64,000 nucleotides of DNA from Microtetraspora sp. NBRC 16547 (GCF_030268965.1 NZ_BSSE01000003.1:327512-391511); one strand, 5' to 3'; positions 18,294-27,728 are shown, numbered from the stretch's first letter. Program-made: numbers and translations. Notes: generated by a model from the sequence alone, not told the origin.

Positions 18294-19727
18294 GTGGCAG
18301 CACCGCAGAACTACCTCGCGGTCATCAAGGTCGTCGGCATCGGCGGCGGCGGAGTGAACGCCGTCAACCGGATGATCGAGGAGGGACTCAAGGGCGTCGA
18401 GTTCATCGCCATCAACACCGACGCCCAGGCGCTGCTGATGAGTGACGCCGATGTAAAGCTTGACGTGGGCCGCGAGCTCACTCGCGGCCTGGGCGCCGGC
18501 GCCAACCCCGAGGTCGGCCGTAAGGCCGCCGAGGACCACCGCGAGGAGATCGAGGAGGTCATCAAGGGTGCCGACATGGTGTTCGTCACCGCGGGCGAGG
18601 GCGGCGGCACCGGCACCGGCGGCGCGCCGGTCGTGGCCAACATCGCCCGCTCGCTCGGCGCCCTGACCATAGGAGTCGTGACCCGGCCCTTCAGCTTCGA
18701 GGGCAAGCGCCGGGCGATGCAGGCAGAGGCCGGCATCGAGACCCTCCGCGAGGAGGTGGACACGCTGATCGTCATCCCGAACGACCGGCTGCTCTCCATC
18801 TCCGACCGGCAGGTCAGCGTGCTGGACGCGTTCAAGGCCGCCGACCAGGTGCTGCTCTCGGGTGTGCAGGGCATAACCGATCTGATCACCACCCCCGGAC
18901 TGATCAACCTGGACTTCGCCGACGTGAAGTCCGTCATGTCCGGCGCGGGTTCCGCGCTCATGGGCATCGGTCACGCCCGCGGCGACGACCGCTCGGTCGC
19001 CGCCGCCGAGATGGCGGTGTCCAGCCCGCTGCTCGAGGCGAGCATCGACGGCGCGCACGGCGTGCTGCTCTCGATCGCGGGCGGCTCCGACCTGGGCCTG
19101 TTCGAGATCAACGAGGCGGCCCAGCTCGTGTCCAACGCGGCGGCTCCTGACGCCAACATCATCTTCGGCACGGTCATCGACGACGCGCTCGGCGACGAGG
19201 TGCGCGTGACGGTCATCGCCGCGGGCTTCGACGAGCCGACGCCGGTCAAGCCGGCGGCCGCGCCGGCTCAGGCCGGGGCGCGGCCGCAGCCCGCCCGTCC
19301 CGAGCCCGCCCGCCCGGCCGCGCCGGCGCCCGCACGGCCCGCCGCGTCCCCCGCTCCAGCCAAGCCCGAGCCGCGGGCGGAGCAGCCCGCGCCGGTCCGT
19401 CCGGTGTCCAGCCCGTCCGCTCCGGTCACCCCGGTGGCGCCCGCCCCGCAGCCCGAGGCGGTCCAGCCGCCCAAGCCCCCGGTGACGCCGGTTCCCGAGC
19501 GGGCGCCGGAGATGCCGGAGCCTTCCGCGTCGTTCTCCCGGGAGGGCGCGGCGGAGCCGTCGCGGTCCGAGCAGAGCCCGTCGAACACGGGCCCCTTCTC
19601 GATTCCGCGCCCCACACCCGAGCCGCCCACTCCGATCACCTCGCGCGTCAGCCAGCCGGCCACCCGCCGGCCGGTGGTGTTCGAGGAGCAGGAGGAAGAG
19701 CTCGACGTGCCCGATTTCCTCAAGTGA
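18294..19727 (+). CDS. ftsZ: Cell-division GTPase FtsZ
   Basis: Tubulin-like GTPase that forms the Z-ring and Z-ladders. The GTP signature GGGTGTG is at residues 103-109 and the T7 synergy region runs [17 protein letters not shown]. The globular core ends near residue 315. A linker of about 150 residues rich in Pro and Ala follows, and the protein closes with the conserved tail peptide LDVPDFLK, which binds partners such as SepF and FtsW. At 477 residues it is clearly longer than typical actinobacterial FtsZ (about 380-400), all of it in the linker. GTG start with GGAAAGG upstream. Confidence 0.97.
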   Translation: MAAPQNYLAVIKVVGIGGGGVNAVNRMIEEGLKGVEFIAINTDAQALLMSDADVKLDVGRELTRGLGAGANPEVGRKAAEDHREEIEEVIKGADMVFVTAGEGGGTGTGGAPVVANIARSLGALTIGVVTRPFSFEGKRRAMQAEAGIETLREEVDTLIVIPNDRLLSISDRQVSVLDAFKAADQVLLSGVQGITDLITTPGLINLDFADVKSVMSGAGSALMGIGHARGDDRSVAAAEMAVSSPLLEASIDGAHGVLLSIAGGSDLGLFEINEAAQLVSNAAAPDANIIFGTVIDDALGDEVRVTVIAAGFDEPTPVKPAAAPAQAGARPQPARPEPARPAAPAPARPAASPAPAKPEPRAEQPAPVRPVSSPSAPVTPVAPAPQPEAVQPPKPPVTPVPERAPEMPEPSASFSREGAAEPSRSEQSPSNTGPFSIPRPTPEPPTPITSRVSQPATRRPVVFEEQEEELDVPDFLK

Positions 19728-19749
19728 CCCTTCCCACACGCGAGTACAT

Positions 19750-20472
19750 GTGAACGACGCACGACGCGAGGAGCTCGCGGCGGGCCTGGCCGAGACGGAG
19801 GCGCGCATCCGCGATGCGTGCCGTGCCGCCGGCCGGGGCCGTTCCGAGATCACGCTCATCGCGGTGACAAAGACCTACCCCGCCTCCGACGTACGGCTGC
19901 TCGCCGAGCTCGGGGTGACAGACGTCGGTGAGAACCGGGACCAGGAGGCCGCCCCCAAGGCGGCCGAATGCGCCGGCCTCGGCCTCACCTGGCATTTCAT
20001 CGGCCAGCTGCAGACCAACAAGGTCCGCTCCGTGGTCTCCTACGCCGATCTGGTCCACTCGGTGGACCGGCCCCGGCTGGTGGACGCACTGAGCCGCGAG
20101 GCAGTGAAGGCGGGCCGGGAGATCGGCTGCCTCGTCCAGGTGTCGCTGGACACCGCGCCGCCCACCTCGGGCGGCGTCGCGGAGCGTGGTGGGGTGATTC
20201 CCGCCGCCGTTCCCGAGCTGGCCGACGCCATCGCCCGAGCCGACAACCTGCGGATTCGCGGTCTCATGGCCGTCGCGCCGCTGGGGGAGGAGCCGGGCCC
20301 GGCGTTCGCCCGTCTGGCGGAATTGGCACGCGCGCTCCGGAACGATCACCCCGGTGCGGACGTTGTATCGGCGGGGATGAGTGGTGACCTCGACGAAGCG
20401 ATAGCCAATGGCGCGACACACCTGCGTGTCGGTACGGCGTTGCTCGGCCGCAGGAAGCCCTTCGTCAGGTAA
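19750..20472 (+). CDS. PLP homeostasis protein, YggS/YlmE family
   Basis: YggS-family protein that binds pyridoxal phosphate and buffers its level; no enzymatic reaction is established. The lysine region ITLIAVTKTYPASDV and the motifs GENRDQEA, WHFIGQLQTNK, SVDRPRLVDAL and MSGDLDEAIANGATHLRVGTALLG are present. 240 residues, GTG start 22 bases after ftsZ. In many actinobacteria a laccase-domain gene (ylmD/pgeF) sits between ftsZ and this gene; here it is absent. Confidence 0.9.
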   Translation: MNDARREELAAGLAETEARIRDACRAAGRGRSEITLIAVTKTYPASDVRLLAELGVTDVGENRDQEAAPKAAECAGLGLTWHFIGQLQTNKVRSVVSYADLVHSVDRPRLVDALSREAVKAGREIGCLVQVSLDTAPPTSGGVAERGGVIPAAVPELADAIARADNLRIRGLMAVAPLGEEPGPAFARLAELARALRNDHPGADVVSAGMSGDLDEAIANGATHLRVGTALLGRRKPFVR

Positions 20473-20682
20473 TGTCCCCCAAGTGGACCTTGGTGTCCGC
20501 AACCAGGTAGAGGTCGATCAGCGGTCAGCTCCACGGGGGTACGGCTACCGCCCTGGCCTTCCAAAAGGGACCTAGAAGGCATGAGGGGGAGGGAGCCGGG
20601 CCGGAACCGGCCGGGACTGCCAGGCAGGACCGACCGGCGCGTGGCGCGGTGACCGACCCGGTGACACGGAGGACGACGAGAG

Positions 20683-21213
20683 ATGGCCGGCGCGATGCGC
20701 AAGATGGCGGTCTACCTCGGTCTCGTGGAGGACGACCGCTACGACGACAGGTACGTGACCGAGTACGCGAACGACGAGGACTACGCCGACGATGACTACG
20801 AGTCGGCGCGCCGGGGATTCTCCGCCGGGGGGCAGAGCGGACACGCGGCGTCCCAGGAGCACGACGAGGACGGCGACGCATCGGTCCCCGCGCCCCGACC
20901 CTCGACCACCGTGCTCGAGCGGCGTACGACCGATCTGGCGCGGATCACGACCCTCCATCCCCGCACGTACAACGAGGCGCGCACGATCGGGGAGCACTTC
21001 CGTGAGGGCACTCCGGTCATCATGAACCTTACGGAGATGGTCGACAGCGACGCAAAGCGTCTTGTCGATTTTGCGGCAGGTCTCGTCTTTGGCCTACACG
21101 GCAGCATCGAACGTGTTACCAACAAGGTGTTCCTGTTGTCCCCCGCCAACGTAGAGGTGACCGCCGAGGATAAGGCCAGAATCGCGGAACGTGGCTTCTT
21201 CAACCAGAGCTAG
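20683..21213 (+). CDS. sepF: Cell-division protein SepF
   Basis: SepF anchors FtsZ to the membrane and polymerises at the septum; it is essential in bacteria without FtsA, and no ftsA is seen here. The N-terminal amphipathic stretch [13 protein letters not shown] is followed by a long acidic linker. The C-terminal core begins [25 protein letters not shown] and contains [28 protein letters not shown]. 176 residues. ATG has GGAGGACG 9-15 nt upstream. The 210 bases before it hold only small hairpins. Confidence 0.93.
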   Translation: MAGAMRKMAVYLGLVEDDRYDDRYVTEYANDEDYADDDYESARRGFSAGGQSGHAASQEHDEDGDASVPAPRPSTTVLERRTTDLARITTLHPRTYNEARTIGEHFREGTPVIMNLTEMVDSDAKRLVDFAAGLVFGLHGSIERVTNKVFLLSPANVEVTAEDKARIAERGFFNQS

Positions 21214-21296
21214 AGTTCCATGTATGGACAGTGATCGGCTGAGCGGTGCCCAAAGGGACCGGAGACTGCGGAACAGGACGGAGGTGAGGCTCGGCC

Positions 21297-21584
21297 GTGG
21301 GGATCGTCGGTGAGATCTTGGTCGCTGCACTCTCCCTCTACCTCGTTCTGTTGATCGGCAGAATGATCTTTGATACGGTGCAGCTTTTTGCCCGCTCCTG
21401 GCGGCCTTCAGGGGTCGTCCTGGTAGTGGCGGAGGTCACTTACACACTGACCGACCCGCCTCTCAAATTTCTCCGCCGTTTTATTCCGCCCCTGAGGTTG
21501 GGTACGGTGGCCTTTGACCTAAGCTTCACAGTGCTGTTCATTGTGGTCTTGGTCTTGATCCAAGTCGTGTCCGCGCTTCGTTGA
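21297..21584 (+). CDS. YggT/YlmG-family membrane protein
   Basis: 95-residue protein with two hydrophobic segments flanking a conserved loop with VTYTLTDPPLKFLRRFIPPLRLGTVAFDLS, the YggT/YlmG signature. Members sit between sepF and divIVA in Gram-positive bacteria and affect nucleoid or septum positioning; the biochemical role is unknown. GTG start after GGAGGTGAGG. Confidence 0.88.
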   Translation: MGIVGEILVAALSLYLVLLIGRMIFDTVQLFARSWRPSGVVLVVAEVTYTLTDPPLKFLRRFIPPLRLGTVAFDLSFTVLFIVVLVLIQVVSALR

Positions 21585-21633
21585 TCGGGAACCGTCCCTC
21601 CGGACAGACTCCAAGCGCGCCAAGGAGACTCAA

Positions 21634-22497
21634 ATGCCGCTGACGCCCGCCGATGTGCGGAACAAGCAATTCAGTACCACCAGGCTGAGGCCGGGGTACG
21701 ACGAGGAGGAGGTCGATGCCTTCCTAGACGAGGTTGAGGCAGAGCTCGACCGCCTCATCCAGGAGAACGAGGAGCTTCGCGCCAAGCTGGCCGAGTGCAT
21801 GCGCGGCAAGGTGCCGGGTGGCATGAACATGGCCGGGGGCATGCAGATGGCCCCCGCCCCGGTCGCCGAGCCGAAGCCCGAGATGATGGTGCCGCAGCCC
21901 GAGCCCATCAAGCCTCCGGAGCCCGTCCGTCCCGAGCCCGTCCCCGTCGGCATGGGCATGCCGCCCGCCGAGGACAACATGGACACCGCGGCCCGGGTGC
22001 TCGCCCTCGCCCAGCAGACCGCCGACCAGGCGATCGCCGACGCCCGCCGCGAGGCGGACGAGACCGTGACCCGCGCCCGGCGTGAGGCCGACGACATCCT
22101 CGGCAAGGCCCGCCGCCAGGCCGAGCAGATCATCGGTGACGCCCGTGCCCGCGCCGAGACGCTCGAGCGCGACGCGCAGGAGCGCCACCGCCAGGCCATG
22201 GGTTCGCTGGTGCAGAACCGCGACGAGCTCGAGCGCAAGGTCGAGGAGCTCCGCAGCTTCGAGCGGGAGTACCGCAGCCGCCTGAAGCTCTACCTGGAGC
22301 AGCAGCTCGCGGATCTGAACGTCTCGGCAGAGAACAGCGGCGGCTTCCCGATCGTGGGCGCGGCCCCGGCGATGGCGCACGCCGTCGCCCCGGGCCCTCA
22401 GCCGATGCCGGGCAGCCCCAACCCCTTCGGCCAGGAGCCCGTACAGCACTCTGGCGCGTTCCCGACCCCCGACGGCCCCCACAACGACCGCCGGTAA
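21634..22497 (+). CDS. divIVA: Polar growth and division protein DivIVA (Wag31)
   Basis: Coiled-coil scaffold that marks poles and new septa and directs tip growth in actinomycetes. The N-terminal membrane-binding domain is MPLTPADVRNKQFSTTRLRPGYDEEEVD-like; a first coil runs to about residue 55. A Met/Pro-rich linker spans about 60-110 and a long second coil about 115-230, followed by a disordered tail. 287 residues. ATG with AAGGAG 8 nt upstream. Confidence 0.93.
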   Translation: MPLTPADVRNKQFSTTRLRPGYDEEEVDAFLDEVEAELDRLIQENEELRAKLAECMRGKVPGGMNMAGGMQMAPAPVAEPKPEMMVPQPEPIKPPEPVRPEPVPVGMGMPPAEDNMDTAARVLALAQQTADQAIADARREADETVTRARREADDILGKARRQAEQIIGDARARAETLERDAQERHRQAMGSLVQNRDELERKVEELRSFEREYRSRLKLYLEQQLADLNVSAENSGGFPIVGAAPAMAHAVAPGPQPMPGSPNPFGQEPVQHSGAFPTPDGPHNDRR

Positions 22498-22545
22498 GGC
22501 GAGGGGTCGCATCCTCCTCGCGACCCGCTTCTCGGAGATCCCCCC

Positions 22546-23715
22546 GTGATCCTTATCAGTGCCGCGCTGGTGCTCGTCGCCATCGGCCTGCTCATCGCAG
22601 GTGTGGTCCTGGCAAAACCGTTCCTCGTGATGTGGTCGATCGTGGTCAGCGTGCTGTCCGCGGTCTGCCTGCTGATCGGGGCGTTGCTGAGGCGCCATGA
22701 GCTGTTCCCCGCCGGCGGACGTGCCGCGGAGGAACCGGTTCAGGCTCCTCAGGGCGCGGCGGTTCCCCAGTTGGCGCACGCCGGCATCCCTGGCCATCCG
22801 GGCGTGCCCGGGCAGGTGGGTCTTCCCGGACACGTCGGGCATCCCGCGTTCGGCGGGGCCCCGGCGCATCCGGTGGCGCACCCCATGATGGGAGTTCCGC
22901 CCGCTCCGCCTCCCGGGGCGCAGCCGCCGTCTGCCTTCCCGCAGCAGCCGGCGCGGCCGCTCTCTCGACCGCCGGCCTCGGCTTCGGCGGGACGGGAGCT
23001 CGGACCCGACGCGATCGTGCTGGTCGTCCCCGGCAGGAAGCGGTTCCACCTGGCGGACTGCCGTCAGCTCCACGGGCGTGAGGTCGAGGAGTTGACGCAC
23101 GAGGAGGCGCGTGAGGAAGGCTTCACGCCCTGCACCTCCTGCGTTCCGGAAGGGGCCGCACGGGTCGCCGCGGAGCCTGATGAGGGTACGGCGGGAGTGG
23201 CCGCCTCCAGCGAGACCACTCCCAGCGAGGCCGTGGCGAGTGAGACCACTTCAGGCGGCATCACGCCGAGTGAGCCCACATCAGAGGCAACCGCCTCAGA
23301 GGAAACCGCGGCAGATGGAATCACCGCCGGTGAGACCGCGGTCATGGAGACCGTGGCGCCCGCCGGGGAGACCGTCCCATCGGTTGAGAGCATGACGAAG
23401 AACACGGAGCCGGCGGAACCGGCCGAGACCGCGGATCCCGGGCGCGCCGGGTCGGCGGACCCGGCCGGTTCCACCACGGCGACCGTGTCCCGTTCCCTCT
23501 TCGACCCCATGGTGCGGCCGGAGGATACGGCGGACACGGGGGATACGGCGGACATGGCGTCGCCGGACGTCGTGATGTTCATGACCGGCACCCGCAGGTA
23601 CCACCTGTCCGGATGCCCCCTGATCAAGGCCGCCCCTGAGGGCAGCGTCGAGACGAAGACCAGGACCGAAGCGGAGGAGGCCGGGCTCACTCCCTGCCCC
23701 GTGTGCACCGCGTAG
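22546..23715 (+). CDS. Membrane protein with two CxxC modules, function unknown
   Basis: 389 residues, GTG start. Two N-terminal membrane segments (about 2-24 and 26-46) precede a Pro/Gly-rich stretch. A first module at about 160-200 has FHLADC, then EAREEGFTPCTSC. A disordered Thr/Glu/Ala segment with SET/PSE-type repeats follows, and a second module at about 345-389 has YHLSGC, then EAEEAGLTPCPVC. The pattern H-x3-C ... G-x-x-PC-x-x-C recalls small zinc-binding modules of Ada-like and nuclease-associated type, here doubled. Its site directly after divIVA suggests an envelope or growth role, but that is inference. It ends before a bidirectional terminator facing ileS. Confidence 0.7.
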   Translation: MILISAALVLVAIGLLIAGVVLAKPFLVMWSIVVSVLSAVCLLIGALLRRHELFPAGGRAAEEPVQAPQGAAVPQLAHAGIPGHPGVPGQVGLPGHVGHPAFGGAPAHPVAHPMMGVPPAPPPGAQPPSAFPQQPARPLSRPPASASAGRELGPDAIVLVVPGRKRFHLADCRQLHGREVEELTHEEAREEGFTPCTSCVPEGAARVAAEPDEGTAGVAASSETTPSEAVASETTSGGITPSEPTSEATASEETAADGITAGETAVMETVAPAGETVPSVESMTKNTEPAEPAETADPGRAGSADPAGSTTATVSRSLFDPMVRPEDTADTGDTADMASPDVVMFMTGTRRYHLSGCPLIKAAPEGSVETKTRTEAEEAGLTPCPVCTA

Positions 23716-23728
23716 GTTCCGGACCTCG

Positions 23729-23771
23729 CCCGGCAGCAGGACCCGCGTACGGGTTCCGCTGCCGGGCTTTT
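23729..23771. terminator. Terminator between the unknown membrane protein gene and ileS
   Basis: CCCGGCAGC at 23729 pairs with GCTGCCGGG ending at 23766, with an inner GGACCC/GGGTTCC pairing, followed by CTTTT on the plus strand. It sits in the 100-base convergent gap, so it can stop the rightward operon and probably also leftward ileS transcripts. Confidence 0.75.
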
Positions 23772-23815
23772 CTCATCCTGCGGCCGGGCGGCCGTACGAC
23801 GAGAGGGACACGGCG

Positions 23816-26800
23816 CTAGGCGCGGCGGAGCTGGAAGACCAGCCCGAGGTCGGCGTCCTCGTGCCGCGGCAGGCCGTCCTCGGAGCCTTCGGTGAACTCG
23901 GAGGCGAGGACCTCCTCGGCGATGAGTCGGCCCCCGGCCCGGAGAGCCTCGGCCAGTTCGTCGCCGTCTGCCGACCACCACAGCTCGATCCGGTCGGTGA
24001 TCGCCAGGCCGGTGGACTTCCGTGCGTCCTGGACGAGACGGATGACCTCGCGGACCAGGCCCGCGCGGCGCAGCTCGTCGGTGATCTCCAGGTCGAGCGC
24101 GACGGTCTCGCCGGTGCCGGTGTCCACCGCCCCGGTCTCCACGGCCCAGCCCGATCGCGGCTGCTCGGTGACGATCACGTCGTCCGGCCCGAGGTCGACC
24201 GTGCCCAGCTCACCGGCCTCGACGGTGGCGGCCGTACCGGACCTGAGGGCCTGGGCGAGCGCCGCTGGATCGGCGGCGCCGACGGCGGCGGCGACCAGCT
24301 TGGTCTGGGAGCCGAACCGCTTGCCCAGGGACCGGAAGTTCGGCTTGACGGTGAACGTCACCAGGTCGGCCGAGAAACCGGACATGTCCTGGAGCGACTG
24401 CACGTTCAGCTCGTCGGCGATCAGCTCGCGCAGCTCGCTGGGCAGCGCGGCCCAGCCGGGAGCCCCGATGAGCGCACGGCCCAGCGGCTGGCGGGTCTTG
24501 ACCGAGGAGGAGGCACGGGCCGAACGGCCGAGCTCCACGAGACGGCGGACCAGCGCCATCTGGTCGGAGAGCGCCGGGTTCAGCGCCGCCTCGTCGACCG
24601 TGGGCCACGCCGCCAGGTGCACCGACTGGGGAGCGTCGACCCCGCGGAGCACGTCCCACACGTAATCCGTGAGGAAGGGCACGATGGGCGCCATCAGCCG
24701 CGTCACGGTCTCCAAGCACTCGTAGAGCGTGGCGAACGCGGCGGCCTCGCCGGACCAGAACCTGCGGCGGGAGCGCCGCACGTACCAGTTCGACAGATCG
24801 TCGAGGAACTCCGTCAGCCGACGACCGGCCCTCGCGGTGTCGAACTCGTCGAGCGACGCGGTCACCTCGGCGACCGTCCGGTGCAGCTCGGCCAGCGCCC
24901 ACCTGTCGATCAGCGGGCGCTCGGCGCTGGGCGGAGCCTCCGCCAGCATGGACGGCGACCACGACTCGGCGTTGGCGTACAGCGTGAAGAACGACGTGGT
25001 GTTCCAGTAGGTCAGCAGGACCTTCCGGATGATCTCCTCCAGCGCGGCGTGGCCGATCCGGCGGGGCGCCCAGGGCGAGCCGGAGGTGGTCATGTACCAG
25101 CGGAGAGAGTCGGCGCCGTGCTGGTCCATGAGCGGCATTGGCTGGAGCACGTTGCCCAGGTGCTTGCTCATCTTGCGGCCGTCCTCGGCGAGGATCAGGC
25201 CGAGACACAGGACGTTCTCGTAGGAGGAGCGGCCGAAGACGAGCGTGCCCACCGCCATCATCGAGTAGAACCAGCCGCGGGTCTGGTCGATGGCCTCGCA
25301 GATGAACTGTCCGGGGTAGGACTGCTCGAAGATCTCCTTGCCGACGTGCGGCGCGCCCCACTGCGCGAACGGCATGGCGCCGGAGTCGTACCAGACGTCG
25401 ATGACATCGGGGACGCGCCTCGCCTCGGCACCGCATTCGCGGCAGGGGAAGGCGATGTCGTCCACGTAGGGGCGGTGCGGGTCGAGCGCGGACAGGTCCT
25501 GCCCGGCCAGCTCGCCGAGCTCCTTGAGCGATCCGACGCACGTGACGTGCGAGTCGTCCGCGGAGCAGACCCACAGCGGCAGCGGCGTGCCCCAGTAACG
25601 GGACCGCGACAGCGCCCAGTCCACGTTGCCCCGCAGCCACTCGCCGTACCGGCCGTTCTTGATCGTGCCGGGGAACCAGTTGGTCCGCTCGTTCTCGGCG
25701 AGCAGCTCGTCCTTGATCGCGGTCGTCCGGATGTACCAGGACGGAAGCGCGTAGTACAGCAGTGCCGTGTGGCAGCGCCAGCAGTGCGGGTAGCTGTGCT
25801 CGAAGTGGGTGCCCCGGAACAGCAGGCCGCGCTCGCGGAGGCTGTCCGTCAGCGGCTCGTCGGCGTCCTTGAAGAACATTCCGCGGACAAGCGGGACATC
25901 TGCCAGGAAACGCCCGTCAGGGCCGATAGGGTTGACGACCGGCATGCCGTACCGCTTGCAGACGGCCATGTCGTCGGCGCCGAAGGCGGGCGCCTGGTGG
26001 ACCAGGCCGGTGCCGTCCTCGACCGTGACATAGTCGCCCAGGACGACGTAGTGCGCGCCGGGGATCTCGACCAGGTCGAACGGCCGGCGGTAGGACGTCC
26101 GCTCCAGGTCCTTGCCGCTGAACGTGGCGAGCACCTCGGCGTGCTCGCCGAGAACCTGCGCCAGCAGCGGCTCGGCGACCACGAGCACCTCGCCGCCCGT
26201 ACGCGCCGCGACGTAGGTCACGTCGGGGTGCACGGCCACGGCCGTGTTGGACACCAGCGTCCACGGCGTGGTGGTCCAGATCAGCAGCGCGGCGCCCAGG
26301 TCGGCCAGCGGGCCGGACGTCGCGGGCATCCGCACGTAGACGGAGGGGCTGGAGACGGTCTCGTACCCGCCCGGCTGGCCGAGCTCGTGGTCGGACAGCC
26401 CGGTGCCGCAGCGCGGGCAGTACGGCGTGATGCGGAAGTCGCGGAACAGCAGGTCCTTGTCCCAGATGGTCTTCAGCGACCACCAGACGGCCTCGACGTA
26501 CTGCGGATCCATCGTCCGGTAGGCCTGGGACATGTCGACCCAGTAGCCCATCCGCTCGGTCATCTCCTCGAACGCGTCCACGTGCCGCAGGACGGACTCG
26601 CGGCACTTCGCGTTGAACTCGGCGATGCCGTACGCCTCGATCTGGGGCTTGCCGGAGAGGCCGAGCTCCTTCTCGACGGCGACCTCGACGGGCAGGCCGT
26701 GGCAGTCCCAGCCGGCCTTGCGCGGGACGTGGTAGCCCCGCATCGACTTGTATCGGGGGAAGACGTCCTTGAAGACCCGCGCCTCGATGTGGTGGACGCC

Positions 26801-26974
26801 GGGCATGCCGTTCGCCGTGGGCGGGCCCTCGAAGAACACCCAGGACGGGCCGTCGGCGTTCTGCTCGAGGGAGCGTTCGAAGACCTTCCCGTCCCGCCAG
26901 CGTTCGAGGACATCGCGTTCGACGGCGGGCAGGTCCACCTGCGCGGGAAGAGAGCGGAAATAATGGGAAGACAT
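23816..26974 (-). CDS. ileS: Isoleucyl-tRNA synthetase with altered HIGH motif
   Basis: Class Ia synthetase charging tRNA-Ile, 1052 residues, of the eukaryote-like type usual in actinobacteria. The catalytic HIGH box normally reads HxGH; here residues 59-62 are GVHH (26789-26800), in PPTANGMPGVHHIEARVFKD. The second signature is KMSKH (601-605). An editing domain lies between them, and Cys pairs such as YCPRCG and CRECG look zinc-binding. GVHH-type motifs in IleRS2 enzymes have been linked to very high mupirocin resistance. It is preceded by a T-box leader, so translation should respond to uncharged tRNA-Ile. Confidence 0.96.
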   Translation of the reverse strand: MSSHYFRSLPAQVDLPAVERDVLERWRDGKVFERSLEQNADGPSWVFFEGPPTANGMPGVHHIEARVFKDVFPRYKSMRGYHVPRKAGWDCHGLPVEVAVEKELGLSGKPQIEAYGIAEFNAKCRESVLRHVDAFEEMTERMGYWVDMSQAYRTMDPQYVEAVWWSLKTIWDKDLLFRDFRITPYCPRCGTGLSDHELGQPGGYETVSSPSVYVRMPATSGPLADLGAALLIWTTTPWTLVSNTAVAVHPDVTYVAARTGGEVLVVAEPLLAQVLGEHAEVLATFSGKDLERTSYRRPFDLVEIPGAHYVVLGDYVTVEDGTGLVHQAPAFGADDMAVCKRYGMPVVNPIGPDGRFLADVPLVRGMFFKDADEPLTDSLRERGLLFRGTHFEHSYPHCWRCHTALLYYALPSWYIRTTAIKDELLAENERTNWFPGTIKNGRYGEWLRGNVDWALSRSRYWGTPLPLWVCSADDSHVTCVGSLKELGELAGQDLSALDPHRPYVDDIAFPCRECGAEARRVPDVIDVWYDSGAMPFAQWGAPHVGKEIFEQSYPGQFICEAIDQTRGWFYSMMAVGTLVFGRSSYENVLCLGLILAEDGRKMSKHLGNVLQPMPLMDQHGADSLRWYMTTSGSPWAPRRIGHAALEEIIRKVLLTYWNTTSFFTLYANAESWSPSMLAEAPPSAERPLIDRWALAELHRTVAEVTASLDEFDTARAGRRLTEFLDDLSNWYVRRSRRRFWSGEAAAFATLYECLETVTRLMAPIVPFLTDYVWDVLRGVDAPQSVHLAAWPTVDEAALNPALSDQMALVRRLVELGRSARASSSVKTRQPLGRALIGAPGWAALPSELRELIADELNVQSLQDMSGFSADLVTFTVKPNFRSLGKRFGSQTKLVAAAVGAADPAALAQALRSGTAATVEAGELGTVDLGPDDVIVTEQPRSGWAVETGAVDTGTGETVALDLEITDELRRAGLVREVIRLVQDARKSTGLAITDRIELWWSADGDELAEALRAGGRLIAEEVLASEFTEGSEDGLPRHEDADLGLVFQLRRA

Positions 26975-26985
26975 CGTCGGGCGGG

Positions 26986-27235
26986 ACCTCCACGCGTGGT
27001 TGACATTGCGTGAAGGGACGAAGCCGGACGGCTCCGCGGTACCACCCTTCTTGACCCGCCCCCTGGGCGAGCCCTCTCATTCGTCTTGCGGCCGGGTCTA
27101 CTCGGCTGTGCGCCTTTCTTCCGGCGGCTCCGGGGTGATCTTCGCTCCGTGACTCGCCCCGGGCTCGCACCGTCCCCGGGTCGCTCCTGCGAGTGGGAAC
27201 GGAGCTACTCGTCCCCATCAGCGCCTTGCAAACTA
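26986..27235 (-). promoter_or_regulatory. ileS T-box riboswitch
   Basis: On the minus strand the leader carries the T-box core GGGTGGTACCGCGG (27035-27048), which pairs with the acceptor end of uncharged tRNA. Stem I lies upstream, with a GACGAGTAGC element and a specifier loop GAAGATCACC whose codon ATC (27137-27139) decodes isoleucine. A -10-like TAGTTT (27230-27235) places the transcript start near 27223. No terminator with T-run follows. Instead GGAGG at 26987-26991 lies in a CCACGCGTGG-type inverted repeat, which fits the translational T-box mechanism known for actinobacterial ileS. Confidence 0.9.
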
Positions 27236-27272
27236 AAACGATAACGCAGAGACACGATGGGAGCTTCCCGAA

Positions 27273-27542
27273 ATGCGGCTGGCGATCAGGGTGAAGCCGG
27301 GTTCATCCCGTGAGGGTGTGGGCGGAACATACGGAGACACCGCGATTGTTGTCAGGGTGTGCGCCCGAGCGGTGGACGGGAAAGCGACGGAGGCGGCCCT
27401 GAGGGCCGTCGCCTCCGCTTTCCGGGTGCCGAGGGGCGCGGTGCGGCTTGTCTCGGGTACGACAAGTCGCGACAAGGTCGTGGACATCGAGGGGAACGAT
27501 GAGGAGATCGCGGAGCGCGCCGCTCGCCTGCGGGCCGGGTGA
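27273..27542 (+). CDS. DUF167/YggU-family protein
   Basis: 89 residues matching the small DUF167 (YggU) fold: RLAIRVKPGSSREGVGG at the start, KATEAALRAVASAF in the middle, then VRLVSGTTSRDKVVDIEG. Function is not known. It diverges from ileS with about 50 bases between the transcript starts and lies upstream of the TraR/DksA gene on the same strand. Confidence 0.85.
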   Translation: MRLAIRVKPGSSREGVGGTYGDTAIVVRVCARAVDGKATEAALRAVASAFRVPRGAVRLVSGTTSRDKVVDIEGNDEEIAERAARLRAG

Positions 27543-27728
27543 GCCGTCCGCGTACGGGTGGAATTCGCTCGCCGGACGGATGTCCCGTTCGCCGCGGGAA
27601 CGGGGGCATCGTTCGCTTATGGGGCAGGTAAAATGCCCGGCGCGTCGTTTGCCGAGCCGTTTTGTGCAACCTAAGCTGCCCGGACTGCTCATGTGTTTGA
27701 TCACTGCGCCTTACAACGGGAGGCCCTC

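Noticed and set aside
23861-27013. 1050-codon plus-strand frame opposite ileS
   Set aside because: Exact shadow of ileS; its product is Arg/Gly/Val-rich with no motifs, whereas ileS has all family boxes.
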